In this document: positions 26,242 through 33,856 of the stretch, one piece after another
Layout of the letters: each line of letters starts with the position of its first letter
Position numbering within the stretch: the stretch's first letter is position 1
Origin: Mucilaginibacter aurantiaciroseus
Lineage (GTDB): Bacteria; Bacteroidota; Bacteroidia; Sphingobacteriales; Sphingobacteriaceae
DNA: 64,000 nt
Assembly: GCF_024055595.1 (NCBI RefSeq)
Contig: NZ_JAMXOF010000001.1
Location: forward strand, 1,612,001-1,676,000
Direction of reading: 5' to 3'
Notes under the pieces: model-generated
Seen by the model: the letters and a program-made list of their open reading frames with translations, nothing else
Database searches by the model: none
Told to the model about the DNA's origin: nothing
Position numbers and translations under genes: made by a program

Positions 26242-26935
26242 GTATAAAAACCATTTATTTTCGGCAGCATTTATGGCGCTGTTTATATTACTATCCTGCC
26301 AAAAAGCCAGCGCGCAAAAATGGCTCCCCGGCAATTTTGTTGATGTTAAGGATGTAAAAATTAACGGTTATATCCACCCCAACCCGGGCGGCCGCGGGCC
26401 TTTCGCCGATGAAGGTTTTATTGAATTTAAAGATGAGGAACATTCTACACCATACTATTTAAGCGCCAGAGACCTGCAATCTTTTGTGGCAGGCAGGGAT
26501 AGCTTTGTGGTAGCCCACGCCCCCGGTAACGAAACCTGGGCTAAAAGAGAGTTTGATTTTGTACGCGTAGCTGTTGACGAACCCATTAAAATTTATGCAA
26601 CCCGTGGCGCGGGCAGTGGCGGTGGCGGCAAAAAGGTGCAGGTTGCGCCTGCTGTTGGCTTTGGTACCGGCACCTACGGTACATCATACGGTGGTGGCAT
26701 AGGCATCAGCATAGGTGGTAACGGCGGTGGTAATAGTGGAAAATTATCCTATTATTATGGCAGCAGTACGGCCAGTATGCAGCACCTCACCAAAGAAAAC
26801 TTTAAAGACATTATGAGCGAAGTGATGGCCGATGAACCTGAGGTGGTAGAGCAGATAAAAGGCAACCATTTTGGCATCGGCAACATCGAAAAACTCATCG
26901 TTTACTTTAATAAGATTAAGGCATTGCACCAGTAA
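26231..26935 (+). CDS. Secreted protein, third of three tandem paralogues
   Basis: 234 residues; the signal peptide includes FLLSCQKASAQ-like sequence after a positively charged start (MTTKYKNHLFSAAF), and its Cys could be a lipobox, though the A-Q cleavage site reads better. It is the most diverged copy. GLISW is lost, but YYYG, HLTKENFKDIMSEVMADEPE, VVEQIKGNHFGIGNIEKLIV and a Gly-rich span (GTGTYGTSYGGGIGISIGGN) remain. Function unknown. The C-terminal block EVM-x-DEPEVV-x-I-K matches gene 2 well, showing common descent. Confidence 0.72.
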   Translation: MTTKYKNHLFSAAFMALFILLSCQKASAQKWLPGNFVDVKDVKINGYIHPNPGGRGPFADEGFIEFKDEEHSTPYYLSARDLQSFVAGRDSFVVAHAPGNETWAKREFDFVRVAVDEPIKIYATRGAGSGGGGKKVQVAPAVGFGTGTYGTSYGGGIGISIGGNGGGNSGKLSYYYGSSTASMQHLTKENFKDIMSEVMADEPEVVEQIKGNHFGIGNIEKLIVYFNKIKALHQ

Positions 26936-26978
26936 AAAAATCCTCCTTTTACATTCGTTAAAACTTTTAGGAGTGTTA

Positions 26979-26998
26979 TGTGTCCTTAGGAGGACACA
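26979..26998. other. Short hairpin before the permease gene
   Basis: TGTGTCCT and AGGACACA form an 8-bp perfect stem around the loop TAGG, 13 bp before the ATG at 27012. There is no T-tract, so it is not an intrinsic terminator; it could modulate translation. Confidence 0.4.
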
Positions 26999-27011
26999 CC
27001 AAATACACATA

Positions 27012-28094
27012 ATGCCCGATAGAAAGCCAAAACCTGAAAAAGCTTCCGGTAAAGAACTTACCTATATTGAAAAAGTATGGCATACAGTTGCCATTGTAGC
27101 CCTGCTGGTAGTATCCATACTAATAGCCCGCGTAGCCTTTAACGTGTTATTAATGATATTGGCGGGGTCGCTAATATCGGTTTACTTTCATGGCCTGGGC
27201 GACCTGATAGAACGCAAAACCAAATGGAGCCGCAAAGTATCTATGACCATATCGGTAGCAGGTACGTTCCTGATACTGGGCGGGTTACTTTGGATAATGG
27301 GCACCACCATACAAGGCCAGATAGCTACTTTGAGCGAAAGCCTGCCCGAAACCATCAACAACCTTAAGGCGAAACTTGGCCAAGGCCCTATAGGCGCCAA
27401 AATATTGCAATACTTTGGTAGCGATAATACTGACAAAGTTTTTGCCACCGCGCAAAGCTTTTTTAATACCAGCTTTGGTATATTAGGCAATATTTATATC
27501 ATCATCTTCCTGGGGATCTTCTTTTCCACCCATCCGTCGCTTTACAAAAATGGTATCATAAAGCTATTTCCCGAGCAGAATAAACCGATGGCCAAGAAGG
27601 TTATCGACCGTACCAGCCAGGCTTTAAAAGGATGGCTAAAGGGCATGATGCTTTCTATGGTGCTGATTTTTATCCTGATAAGTACCGGCCTCTCTATCAT
27701 TGGCATACCGGTAGCACTTGTACTTGCATTACTTACAGGGTTATTAAAGTTAATACCAAACTTTGGCTCGCTGGCGGCAATGATACCCGGCGTATTGCTC
27801 GCATTAACTAAAGACCTTAATACCGCTATTATTGTAGCGCTGCTTTACATTGTATCGCAAACCATTGTAAGCAATATTGTAACACCGCTTATCCAAAAAA
27901 AGATGATCAACATTCCGCCTGCCTTAACCATCATTAGCCAGGTGCTCATGGGGGTATTATCGGGCGTGTTAGGCATTATATTGGCGGTGCCACTACTGTC
28001 CATTATAATTATATTGGTAGATGAGATCTACATAAAAAAAATAAACAACGAAGCTGATGACAAGGTTGGCCGGCGAACGGTTGACAGCGATTAA
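27012..28094 (+). CDS. AI-2E family (YdiK/TqsA-type) membrane permease
   Basis: 360 residues with about eight hydrophobic segments. Start at 27012 (MPDRKPKPEKAS) gives a charged cytoplasmic N-terminus. The sequence IARVAFNVLLMILAGSLISV, then a long periplasmic or soluble domain, GWLKGMMLSMVLIFILIS, GLLKLIPNFGSLAAMIPGVL and SQVLMGVLSGVLGIILAVPL match the AI-2 exporter superfamily (DUF20), including the PNFG-x-L motif. Substrates of most members are unknown, and there is no evidence for AI-2 here. It follows the secreted paralogues by 76 bp, with a small hairpin between. Confidence 0.88.
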   Translation: MPDRKPKPEKASGKELTYIEKVWHTVAIVALLVVSILIARVAFNVLLMILAGSLISVYFHGLGDLIERKTKWSRKVSMTISVAGTFLILGGLLWIMGTTIQGQIATLSESLPETINNLKAKLGQGPIGAKILQYFGSDNTDKVFATAQSFFNTSFGILGNIYIIIFLGIFFSTHPSLYKNGIIKLFPEQNKPMAKKVIDRTSQALKGWLKGMMLSMVLIFILISTGLSIIGIPVALVLALLTGLLKLIPNFGSLAAMIPGVLLALTKDLNTAIIVALLYIVSQTIVSNIVTPLIQKKMINIPPALTIISQVLMGVLSGVLGIILAVPLLSIIIILVDEIYIKKINNEADDKVGRRTVDSD

Positions 28095-28103
28095 GTTTTA
28101 AAC

Positions 28104-28146
28104 ACAGTTCATTTCTCCTCGCTGCGCTTCCCTCGAAATGAACTGT
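28104..28146. repeat. Inverted repeat between convergent genes
   Basis: ACAGTTCATTTC (28104-28115) and GAAATGAACTGT (28135-28146) are perfect reverse complements around CTCCTCGCTGCGCTTCCCT, the centre of the TTTCGA-type family B variant seen near 17040. It could terminate both converging transcripts. Confidence 0.65.
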
Positions 28147-28161
28147 ATTTAAAATTTAAGT

Positions 28162-29619
28162 TTACTGCCCCTGCGCAAGGGTGTAACCTATCTTACCGTC
28201 AAACTTCATCAGGAACTCTACAGAGCACACTTTAAAATCATCAGAAAGGTCGGCAGCAATCAGCAAGATCTCTTTTTGGGTGATCTCAGTACCGTCTTTC
28301 TTTTCGAAACGGATGCGGTACTCATTCACCAACTCGGTAAAGATAGAACCTGTAGGCCATACCTGCGTACCACGGTTAGAGATCATCACCAACTGGAAAT
28401 TATCGGTTTCATTTCGCTTGGCTAATTCAGCTAATTCGTTTGGTTGTTTGCTCGATTCTACGAAAACATCCACACCAACCATTTCTTCGGTGGTGGCAGC
28501 TTTGGTAACGGTCAGTTTATTTTTTAGGGGATGATCGTGGTTTGCTTTCACTTCCATATCCGGCTGGCCTATAACCGCGCCTTTCGCCGGGATGTGGCCA
28601 AGGTTAGCAATTACCGCATCAGCAAAAGTTTCTGTATTGGCAGCTTCGGTTGCTTTATCACCAAAGTCTCCTGTATGTACGCCTTGCTCAAGCGTGTATA
28701 ATAATGAGTTTTCTATATCAGCGGCAGCGGTGGTAAAACCTAAGTAACGCAGCATCAAAATACCAGATAGCAACAAGGCTGTTGGGTTTGCAATACCACG
28801 GCCGGCAATATCCGGCGCGGTACCGTGTACAGCTTCAAAAATAGAGATATTATCGCCAATGTTTGCAGATGGCGCAAAACCAAGCCCACCAACTAAACCG
28901 GCACACAGGTCGGATACGATATCGCCTTGTAGGTTAGTTAATACAATAGCCTGGAAGATCTCGGGGCGGGAAACCAGTTTCATACATAAATCATCCACAA
29001 TAATATCAGATGATTCGATATCAGGGTATTCGCGGGCTATCTCGTAGAAAGTTTCCAGGAATAAACCATCAGTCAGCTTCATAATATTTGCCTTGTGGCC
29101 GCAAGCCAGTTTGGTATAACCTTTACGGCGGGCCATTTCAAAAGCATAACGGATAACCTGGGCACTGCCCGGGCGGGTAATGATACGGCGGCCAACGGCA
29201 ACGTCGTTAGTCAGCAAGTGCTCGATACCTCCGTAAGTATCTTCAATGTTTTCGCGAACGATAGTTAAGTTGATCGGGATACCTGCTTTAGAGAACACGG
29301 TATCAACACCATTTAATGAACGGAAATCGCGTTGGTTAGCATAAGTGTTCCACACTTTGCGGGCTGTAACGTTGATGCTTTTTACGCCTTTACCTTTCGG
29401 GGTTTCCATAGGGCCTTTAAAAAGCAGGCCTAAACGCTCAATGGTTTCTTTTGCCTGTGCGGTCATCCCGGTGGAGTGGCCTGCATCAAAGTAAGACTTG
29501 CCCATTTCTACGTACTCGTAGTCGAGCTGTACGTTTGCGGCTTCAAATATGCGGAGCACGGCGGCCATAATTTCCGGGCCTATACCGTCACCTTTTGCTA
29601 CTGCTATTTTGGTTTTCAT
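28162..29619 (-). CDS. icd: Isocitrate dehydrogenase (Thermus-type, two-domain)
   Basis: Oxidises isocitrate to 2-oxoglutarate in the TCA cycle. The 485 residues contain VAKGDGIGPEIM at the N-terminus, the substrate-loop ETPKGKGVKSIN, TIVRENIEDTYGG, and the nucleotide-binding segment FEAVHGTAPDIAGRGIANPT, in which the Thr and Arg positions decide the cofactor. An extra C-terminal domain of about 140 residues (from LTVTKAATTEEMVGVDVF) matches the larger Thermus-like form rather than the 415-residue E. coli form. NADP is likely but unproven. Transcribed divergently from purK. Confidence 0.9.
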   Translation of the reverse strand: MKTKIAVAKGDGIGPEIMAAVLRIFEAANVQLDYEYVEMGKSYFDAGHSTGMTAQAKETIERLGLLFKGPMETPKGKGVKSINVTARKVWNTYANQRDFRSLNGVDTVFSKAGIPINLTIVRENIEDTYGGIEHLLTNDVAVGRRIITRPGSAQVIRYAFEMARRKGYTKLACGHKANIMKLTDGLFLETFYEIAREYPDIESSDIIVDDLCMKLVSRPEIFQAIVLTNLQGDIVSDLCAGLVGGLGFAPSANIGDNISIFEAVHGTAPDIAGRGIANPTALLLSGILMLRYLGFTTAAADIENSLLYTLEQGVHTGDFGDKATEAANTETFADAVIANLGHIPAKGAVIGQPDMEVKANHDHPLKNKLTVTKAATTEEMVGVDVFVESSKQPNELAELAKRNETDNFQLVMISNRGTQVWPTGSIFTELVNEYRIRFEKKDGTEITQKEILLIAADLSDDFKVCSVEFLMKFDGKIGYTLAQGQ

Positions 29620-29650
29620 GGATGATATTATGTGGTGTGTAAAAACGCTG

Positions 29651-29658
29651 CAAAGGTA
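29651..29658 (-). promoter_or_regulatory. Probable -7 promoter box of icd
   Basis: TACCTTTG on the - strand fits TAnnTTTG, 31 bp upstream of the icd ATG. Confidence 0.55.
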
Positions 29659-29753
29659 GGCTTTTTAGGCCTATCTGTAAAGGCTTTAACTGTTATTGTG
29701 GTGGAATTGTGACGATAAAATGTGCTTTTGACAGGGTTTTTTTACAGCATATA

Positions 29754-29773
29754 TCTAAGAAATAATTCTTAGA
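29754..29773. promoter_or_regulatory. Perfect short palindrome upstream of purK, candidate operator
   Basis: TCTAAGAA and TTCTTAGA form an 8-bp perfect dyad around ATAA. It lies 22 to 41 bp upstream of the purK -7 box, covering the usual -33 region, so a bound factor would be positioned to block transcription. Confidence 0.4.
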
Positions 29774-29794
29774 CCGCTATTTAAAAGATTTAGG

Positions 29795-29802
29795 TAAATT
29801 TG
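29795..29802 (+). promoter_or_regulatory. Probable -7 promoter box of purK
   Basis: TAAATTTG fits TAnnTTTG and ends 11 bp before the ATG at 29813. Confidence 0.6.
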
Positions 29803-29812
29803 CAGCCTACAC

Positions 29813-30952
29813 ATGAAAGCATTTTACGGCGACTTACGATTAGGGATATTAGGCGGCGGCCAACTTGGGCGCATGCTGATACAACAGGCAATAAATTATA
29901 ACGTTACCGTTAAGGTACTCGACCCCGACCGCGAGGCACCCTGCCGCCGGCTTTGCAACGAGTTTGTTGTGGGTTCGCTTAGCGATTACGAAACCGTTTA
30001 CAACTTCGGTAAAAAGGTTGACCTGCTTACCATCGAGATTGAAAAAGTAAACGTTGACGCGCTGGAGCAACTGGAAAAAGAAGGCGTTGTAGTTTACCCG
30101 CAGTCGCGCATTATTAGACTGATACAGGATAAAGGCTTGCAAAAGCAGTTCTTTAAAGAGAACAACATCCCTACGGCCGAATTCCAGGTGATCTCATCGC
30201 CTGAGCAATTGAGGTCAAGCCATATCCCGTTCCCATATATTCAGAAGTTGCGCCGCGATGGTTACGACGGCAAAGGTGTTTACCGCGTTAACAACGAAAG
30301 CTCGTTAGCCAAAGCCTTTACTGAACCCAGTTTGATTGAGCGCCTTGTCGATTTTGAAAAAGAGATAGGCGTAATAGTAGCCCGTAACGAAAGCGGCGAA
30401 GTAAAAACCTTCCCGCTGGTAGAAATGGAGTTTAATCCGGAAGCTAACCTTGTAGAGTTTTTAATCTCACCTTCTACCCTACCGTTTGAGGTGCAGATGG
30501 AAGCCGAAAACATTGCCAAACGCATCGCTGAAACGTTAAACATCGTAGGCATCCTTGCCGTTGAAATGTTCCTGACCAAAGACGGTAAGATATTGGTGAA
30601 CGAACTTGCCCCGCGCCCGCACAACAGCGGCCATCAAAGTATTGAAGGTAACGTAGTGTCGCAATTTGAGCAGCATCTGCGCGCTATCTTCGATCAGCCA
30701 CTGGGTGATACCGCCTGCCTTAGCAACGCCATAATGGTAAACATTTTAGGCGAAGCCGGATATGAAGGCCCTGCAGTTTACCAAGGCATAGAAAAGATCT
30801 TAAAATGTGCAGGGGTATATGTGCACCTATACGGTAAAGCCTTAACAAAACCTTTCCGCAAGATGGGGCATGTTACTATAATTGATAGTGATAGAGAGAA
30901 AGCAATAGAGAAAGCAAGATATGTACAGCAAACGCTGAAAGTTATAGCGTAG
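29813..30952 (+). CDS. purK: 5-(carboxyamino)imidazole ribonucleotide synthase
   Basis: An ATP-grasp enzyme making N5-CAIR from AIR, ATP and bicarbonate in purine synthesis. Residues: 379, as usual. The N-terminal LGILGGGQLGRMLIQQAINY is diagnostic. Further motifs are PYIQKLRRDGYDGKGVYRV in the ATP-grasp fold and LVNELAPRPHNSGHQSIEG, the classical PurK block. It is followed by purE after a 169-bp gap filled by a nested repeat. The pair makes CAIR together. Confidence 0.96.
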   Translation: MKAFYGDLRLGILGGGQLGRMLIQQAINYNVTVKVLDPDREAPCRRLCNEFVVGSLSDYETVYNFGKKVDLLTIEIEKVNVDALEQLEKEGVVVYPQSRIIRLIQDKGLQKQFFKENNIPTAEFQVISSPEQLRSSHIPFPYIQKLRRDGYDGKGVYRVNNESSLAKAFTEPSLIERLVDFEKEIGVIVARNESGEVKTFPLVEMEFNPEANLVEFLISPSTLPFEVQMEAENIAKRIAETLNIVGILAVEMFLTKDGKILVNELAPRPHNSGHQSIEGNVVSQFEQHLRAIFDQPLGDTACLSNAIMVNILGEAGYEGPAVYQGIEKILKCAGVYVHLYGKALTKPFRKMGHVTIIDSDREKAIEKARYVQQTLKVIA

Positions 30953-30972
30953 TAATTAGTTAGAAACCCGCG

Positions 30973-31103
30973 CGTCATTGCGAGGAAGAGGCCTCACCTA
31001 AATCCTCTCCAAAGGAGAGGATTTTTAAAAAGCGCATCAGAACCCTCTCCTTTGGAGAGGGCAGGGTGAGGCTAAAGAGATTGCTTCGTACCTCGCAATG
31101 ACG
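30973..31103. repeat. Family B repeat split by a nested family D repeat
   Basis: Outer arms CGTCATTGCGAGG (30973-30985) and CCTCGCAATGACG (31091-31103) are a perfect 13-bp inverted pair, the ends of family B. Inside, from about 30990 to 31074, is a complete D element with GCCTCACCTAAATCCTCTCC and its inverse AACCCTCTCCTTTGGAG ... GGGTGAGGC. This is a repeat inserted in a repeat, between purK and purE. Confidence 0.85.
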
Positions 31104-31121
31104 GTTTGAAATAATACAAAT

Positions 31122-31616
31122 ATGAGCCAAATAAAAGTAGCCATCATTATGGGCAGCAAGTCCGATTTACACGTTATGCAGGATGCTGCAGATGTTTTAA
31201 AAGAGCTGGGTGTTGAGTACGAAATAACTGTTGTATCGGCACACCGCACGCCGGATAGGATGTTTAGCTACGCCCGTGCCGCTGCAGATCGTGGCATAAA
31301 GGTGATTATAGCCGGTGCAGGTGGTGCAGCGCATTTACCGGGTATGGTGGCATCATTAACGCACTTGCCGGTAATTGGCGTTCCGGTAAAATCGAGCAAT
31401 TCTATCGATGGCTGGGATTCTATCTTATCCATTTTACAAATGCCTAACGGTATCCCGGTAGCAACAGTAGCTTTAAACGCTGCAAAAAACGCAGGGATCT
31501 TAGCCGCGCAGATCTTATCTACTGCAGATGAGTACCTTGTTGCTAACCTTATCGCCTTTAAAGAAAAATTAAAACAAGTGGTAGAAGCTTCGGCTGCAGA
31601 GATGGAAGGTAAATAA
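31122..31616 (+). CDS. purE: N5-carboxyaminoimidazole ribonucleotide mutase
   Basis: Converts N5-CAIR to CAIR. It has 164 residues, the bacterial class I length. Signature motifs are [12 protein letters not shown], the active-site [15 protein letters not shown] with its His, [15 protein letters not shown], and [18 protein letters not shown]. The ATG follows a nested repeat by 18 bp and purK by 169 bp. Confidence 0.97.
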   Translation: MSQIKVAIIMGSKSDLHVMQDAADVLKELGVEYEITVVSAHRTPDRMFSYARAAADRGIKVIIAGAGGAAHLPGMVASLTHLPVIGVPVKSSNSIDGWDSILSILQMPNGIPVATVALNAAKNAGILAAQILSTADEYLVANLIAFKEKLKQVVEASAAEMEGK

Positions 31617-31691
31617 ACCTCTTTAAATCAAAACCTTTTACATCAATACAGCGTATCTTTAAATAACAACCAAAATATTAAATAAAAAATC

Positions 31692-31847
31692 ATGGGAGCA
31701 CCAGAAATAATCCTCATTATCATAGCAATACTGCTATTGTTTGGAGGTAAAAAAATACCTCAGTTAATGCGCGGTTTAGGCGAAGGCATGAAATCTTTTA
31801 AAGATGCCAAAGGCGATGCGGAAACTACGACAGCGACTAAAGAATAG
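31692..31847 (+). CDS. tatA: Sec-independent protein translocase TatA/E
   Basis: A 51-residue protein. [17 protein letters not shown] is a single membrane helix, followed by the hinge [16 protein letters not shown] and amphipathic FKDAKGD, then a short Thr/Lys tail. The FG-KK-x-P hinge with the amphipathic helix is the TatA hallmark. It forms the channel-like component of the Tat export system, which could serve the Tat-like signal of the glycosylasparaginase at 3405. No tatC is adjacent. Followed by a strong terminator. Confidence 0.9.
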   Translation: MGAPEIILIIIAILLLFGGKKIPQLMRGLGEGMKSFKDAKGDAETTTATKE

Positions 31848-31865
31848 TCGTGACAACATTATGCA

Positions 31866-31900
31866 AAAAAGCCTGTAGCTAATTTAGTTACAGGCTTTTT
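31866..31900. terminator. Bidirectional rho-independent terminator
   Basis: AAAAAGCCTGTA and TACAGGCTTTTT form a 12-bp perfect stem with an 11-nt loop, T-rich on both strands. It lies between tatA and the convergent yqgE-like gene, serving both. Confidence 0.88.
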
Positions 31901-31918
31901 GTTATGTATGTCGCGGTG

Positions 31919-32482
31919 TTAATTTAACGTAGGGTTCTCGGGGAAGTTGGCGATATGCGCGTAACGTTGCCCAAGGCTTATCACTGCTTCTTTCCAAAGG
32001 TTGTGCTCACTATTGCTGAAGATGGCGTCGGTTTCAAACTTGTTTGCTACAATCCAGGCATCCTCGCGCAGTTCATCGTCTAACTGGCCTTGTGTCCAGC
32101 CGGAGTATCCTGTAAAGAATTTGATCTCGTCTTCTGTTAACTGATAATTAGTGATCAATTCTTTGATCTGCTCAAAGTCTCCTCCCCAAAAAATACCATC
32201 CCAAATTTCGATACCGCCATCGACCTTATCGGGGCAGCGGTGAATATAATGCAGGGTATTTTCGGCAACAGGCCCACCCATGTACACCGGGATCTTCGAA
32301 TAGGAAACGTCGGGCAAAATATCGCCCAGCATCATTTCGGTTTGATGGTTAAGGATAAAACCCATGGCACCGGCCTCCGAGTATTCGGTAAGCAGGATAA
32401 CCGACCGCTTAAAATTAGGGTCGGGCATAAATGGTTCGGATATTAATAAACGGCCCGCAGCCGCCGCGATGGGACTTAGCAT
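31919..32482 (-). CDS. YqgE/AlgH family protein
   Basis: 187 residues matching the UPF0301/AlgH fold: GRLLISEPFMPDPNFKRSVI, GAMGFILNHQTEMML, VYMGGPVAENTLHYIHRCPD, FWGGDFEQIKELI and FFTGYSGWTQGQLDDEL, all standard blocks of the family. The role is unknown; AlgH was linked to alginate regulation in Pseudomonas, without biochemistry. Single gene, divergent from pdxH. Confidence 0.9.
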   Translation of the reverse strand: MLSPIAAAAGRLLISEPFMPDPNFKRSVILLTEYSEAGAMGFILNHQTEMMLGDILPDVSYSKIPVYMGGPVAENTLHYIHRCPDKVDGGIEIWDGIFWGGDFEQIKELITNYQLTEDEIKFFTGYSGWTQGQLDDELREDAWIVANKFETDAIFSNSEHNLWKEAVISLGQRYAHIANFPENPTLN

Positions 32483-32579
32483 AGGTTATAAATTTAAATA
32501 AATAACACTTAATGTAAAAATATGTTCATTAGGTAAATAAAATGAACAGTGTACTTGTATGTACGGTATAATTAATTTG

Positions 32580-32587
32580 TAAGTTTG
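32580..32587 (+). promoter_or_regulatory. Probable -7 promoter box of pdxH-nuoC-nuoD
   Basis: TAAGTTTG fits TAnnTTTG and ends 5 bp before the pdxH ATG at 32593, giving a near-leaderless message. Confidence 0.55.
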
Positions 32588-32592
32588 CGATA

Positions 32593-33240
32593 ATGGATCA
32601 GAAAGATATAGAAAATTTAAGGCAGGACTACGCCGCGGCTTCGTTAACCGAAACCGACGTTAATGCCGACCCCATCCGCCAGTTTGATAAATGGTTTAAC
32701 GAAGCCATTAATTACAAAGTGCACGAGCCAAACGCCATGACGCTGGCTACCGCTACGCTGGATGGCCGCCCAAGCGCCCGAATAGTTTTATTAAAAGGCT
32801 TTAGCGATGATGGCTTTAAGTTTTACACCAACTACCTGAGCCGCAAAGGTAAAGAGATAGCTAAAAATCCGCTTGGCGCCCTTATTTTCTACTGGGGAGA
32901 TATGGAACGCCAGATTCGTATTGAAGGTAATATAGAAAAGCTGGATAAGAATTATTCTGAAAAATATTTCCACTCGCGCCCAAAGAAGAGCCAGATTGGT
33001 GCAGCAGCATCGCCGCAAAGCCAGGAAATTAACAGCCGCGAGGAGCTGGAACAAAAAATGGCCGCTTTAGAATTAGAGTATGCCGATAGCGAAGTTCCAA
33101 AACCATCTTACTGGGGTGGCTACGTGCTTAAGCCGCGCCTTATTGAATTTTGGCAGGGCCGCCGCAGCCGCCTTCACGATAGGATTGTTTATAAGAAGAC
33201 CGATAATAAAAACTGGAAAATTGTTCGCCTTGCGCCATGA
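32593..33240 (+). CDS. pdxH: Pyridoxamine 5'-phosphate oxidase
   Basis: An FMN enzyme that oxidises pyridoxine/pyridoxamine phosphate to PLP. It has 215 residues. Motifs: EPNAMTLATATLDGRPSARI, VLLKGFSDDGFKFYTNY, the FMN-binding SRKGKEIAKNP, and FHSRPKKSQIGAAASPQSQ, then WGGYVLKPRLIEFWQGRRSR and LHDRI near the C-terminus. The stop overlaps the ATG of nuoC by 4 bp (ATGA), linking cofactor synthesis and complex I in one message, probably by chance. Confidence 0.96.
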   Translation: MDQKDIENLRQDYAAASLTETDVNADPIRQFDKWFNEAINYKVHEPNAMTLATATLDGRPSARIVLLKGFSDDGFKFYTNYLSRKGKEIAKNPLGALIFYWGDMERQIRIEGNIEKLDKNYSEKYFHSRPKKSQIGAAASPQSQEINSREELEQKMAALELEYADSEVPKPSYWGGYVLKPRLIEFWQGRRSRLHDRIVYKKTDNKNWKIVRLAP

Positions 33241-33734
33241 GTTTTGACGATATTAAATTATTGCTTACCCAAAAGTTTGGCGACGATGTAATTACCGGAG
33301 AAGAACGTACCGGCCTGCAACCCGCCCTACTCATAAACCCAAACCGCATAGTTGAGGTTTGTTTGGAGCTACGCAATAATCCCAAAACTTATTTCGACTT
33401 CCTATCCTGCCTTACCGGCATGGATTATGGTGTGGAAGCCGGCCGTTTGGGGGTAGTATATCACCTGTCGTCTATCCCTTATCATTTACAGCTAACGTTG
33501 AAAATCAGCCGGGAGAACGACCGCAGCGAAGATAATTTACCATCATTCCCAAGCATTGTATCCGTTTACCGGACTGCAGATTGGCATGAGCGCGAAGCAT
33601 ACGACCTGGTAGGAATCTTCTTTGAAGGCCACCCGGATCTGCGCAGAATTTTATTGCCTGATGATTGGGAAGGCTATCCGTTGCGGAAAGATTATAAAGC
33701 AGCGGAGTATTATAAGGGGATAAAGGTTGATTGA
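33237..33734 (+). CDS. nuoC: NADH-quinone oxidoreductase subunit C
   Basis: The 30-kDa-type hydrophilic subunit of complex I. Its 165 residues end in the conserved WHEREAYDLVGIFFEGHPDL and RRILLPDDWEGYPLRKDY. FLSCLTGMDYG is also family-like. It overlaps pdxH by 4 bp and precedes nuoD by 116 bp of repeat B. It is separate from nuoD, not fused as in some bacteria. Confidence 0.95.
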   Translation: MSFDDIKLLLTQKFGDDVITGEERTGLQPALLINPNRIVEVCLELRNNPKTYFDFLSCLTGMDYGVEAGRLGVVYHLSSIPYHLQLTLKISRENDRSEDNLPSFPSIVSVYRTADWHEREAYDLVGIFFEGHPDLRRILLPDDWEGYPLRKDYKAAEYYKGIKVD

Positions 33735-33762
33735 TTTCGGATTAAAAAACATACATAAATAA

Positions 33763-33856
33763 CGTCATTGCGAAAAGCGATAGCGACATAGCAATCTTCG
33801 ATAGAATAGTCGGCGACATACCTATAGAAGATTGCCGCCCTACGCTCGCAATGACG
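33763..33856. repeat. Family B repeat between nuoC and nuoD, contributing the nuoD start codon
   Basis: CGTCATTGCGA (33763-33773) and TCGCAATGACG (33846-33856) are perfect inverted ends; inner AGCGATAGCGACATAGCAATC and GAAGATTGCCGCCCTACGC also pair. The first ATG of the nuoD frame lies at 33851-33853 inside the right arm. Confidence 0.85.

Noticed and set aside
27012..28094. Quorum-sensing AI-2 exporter
   Set aside because: The family name is AI-2E, yet most members have unknown substrates and no luxS or lsr gene is in the window.
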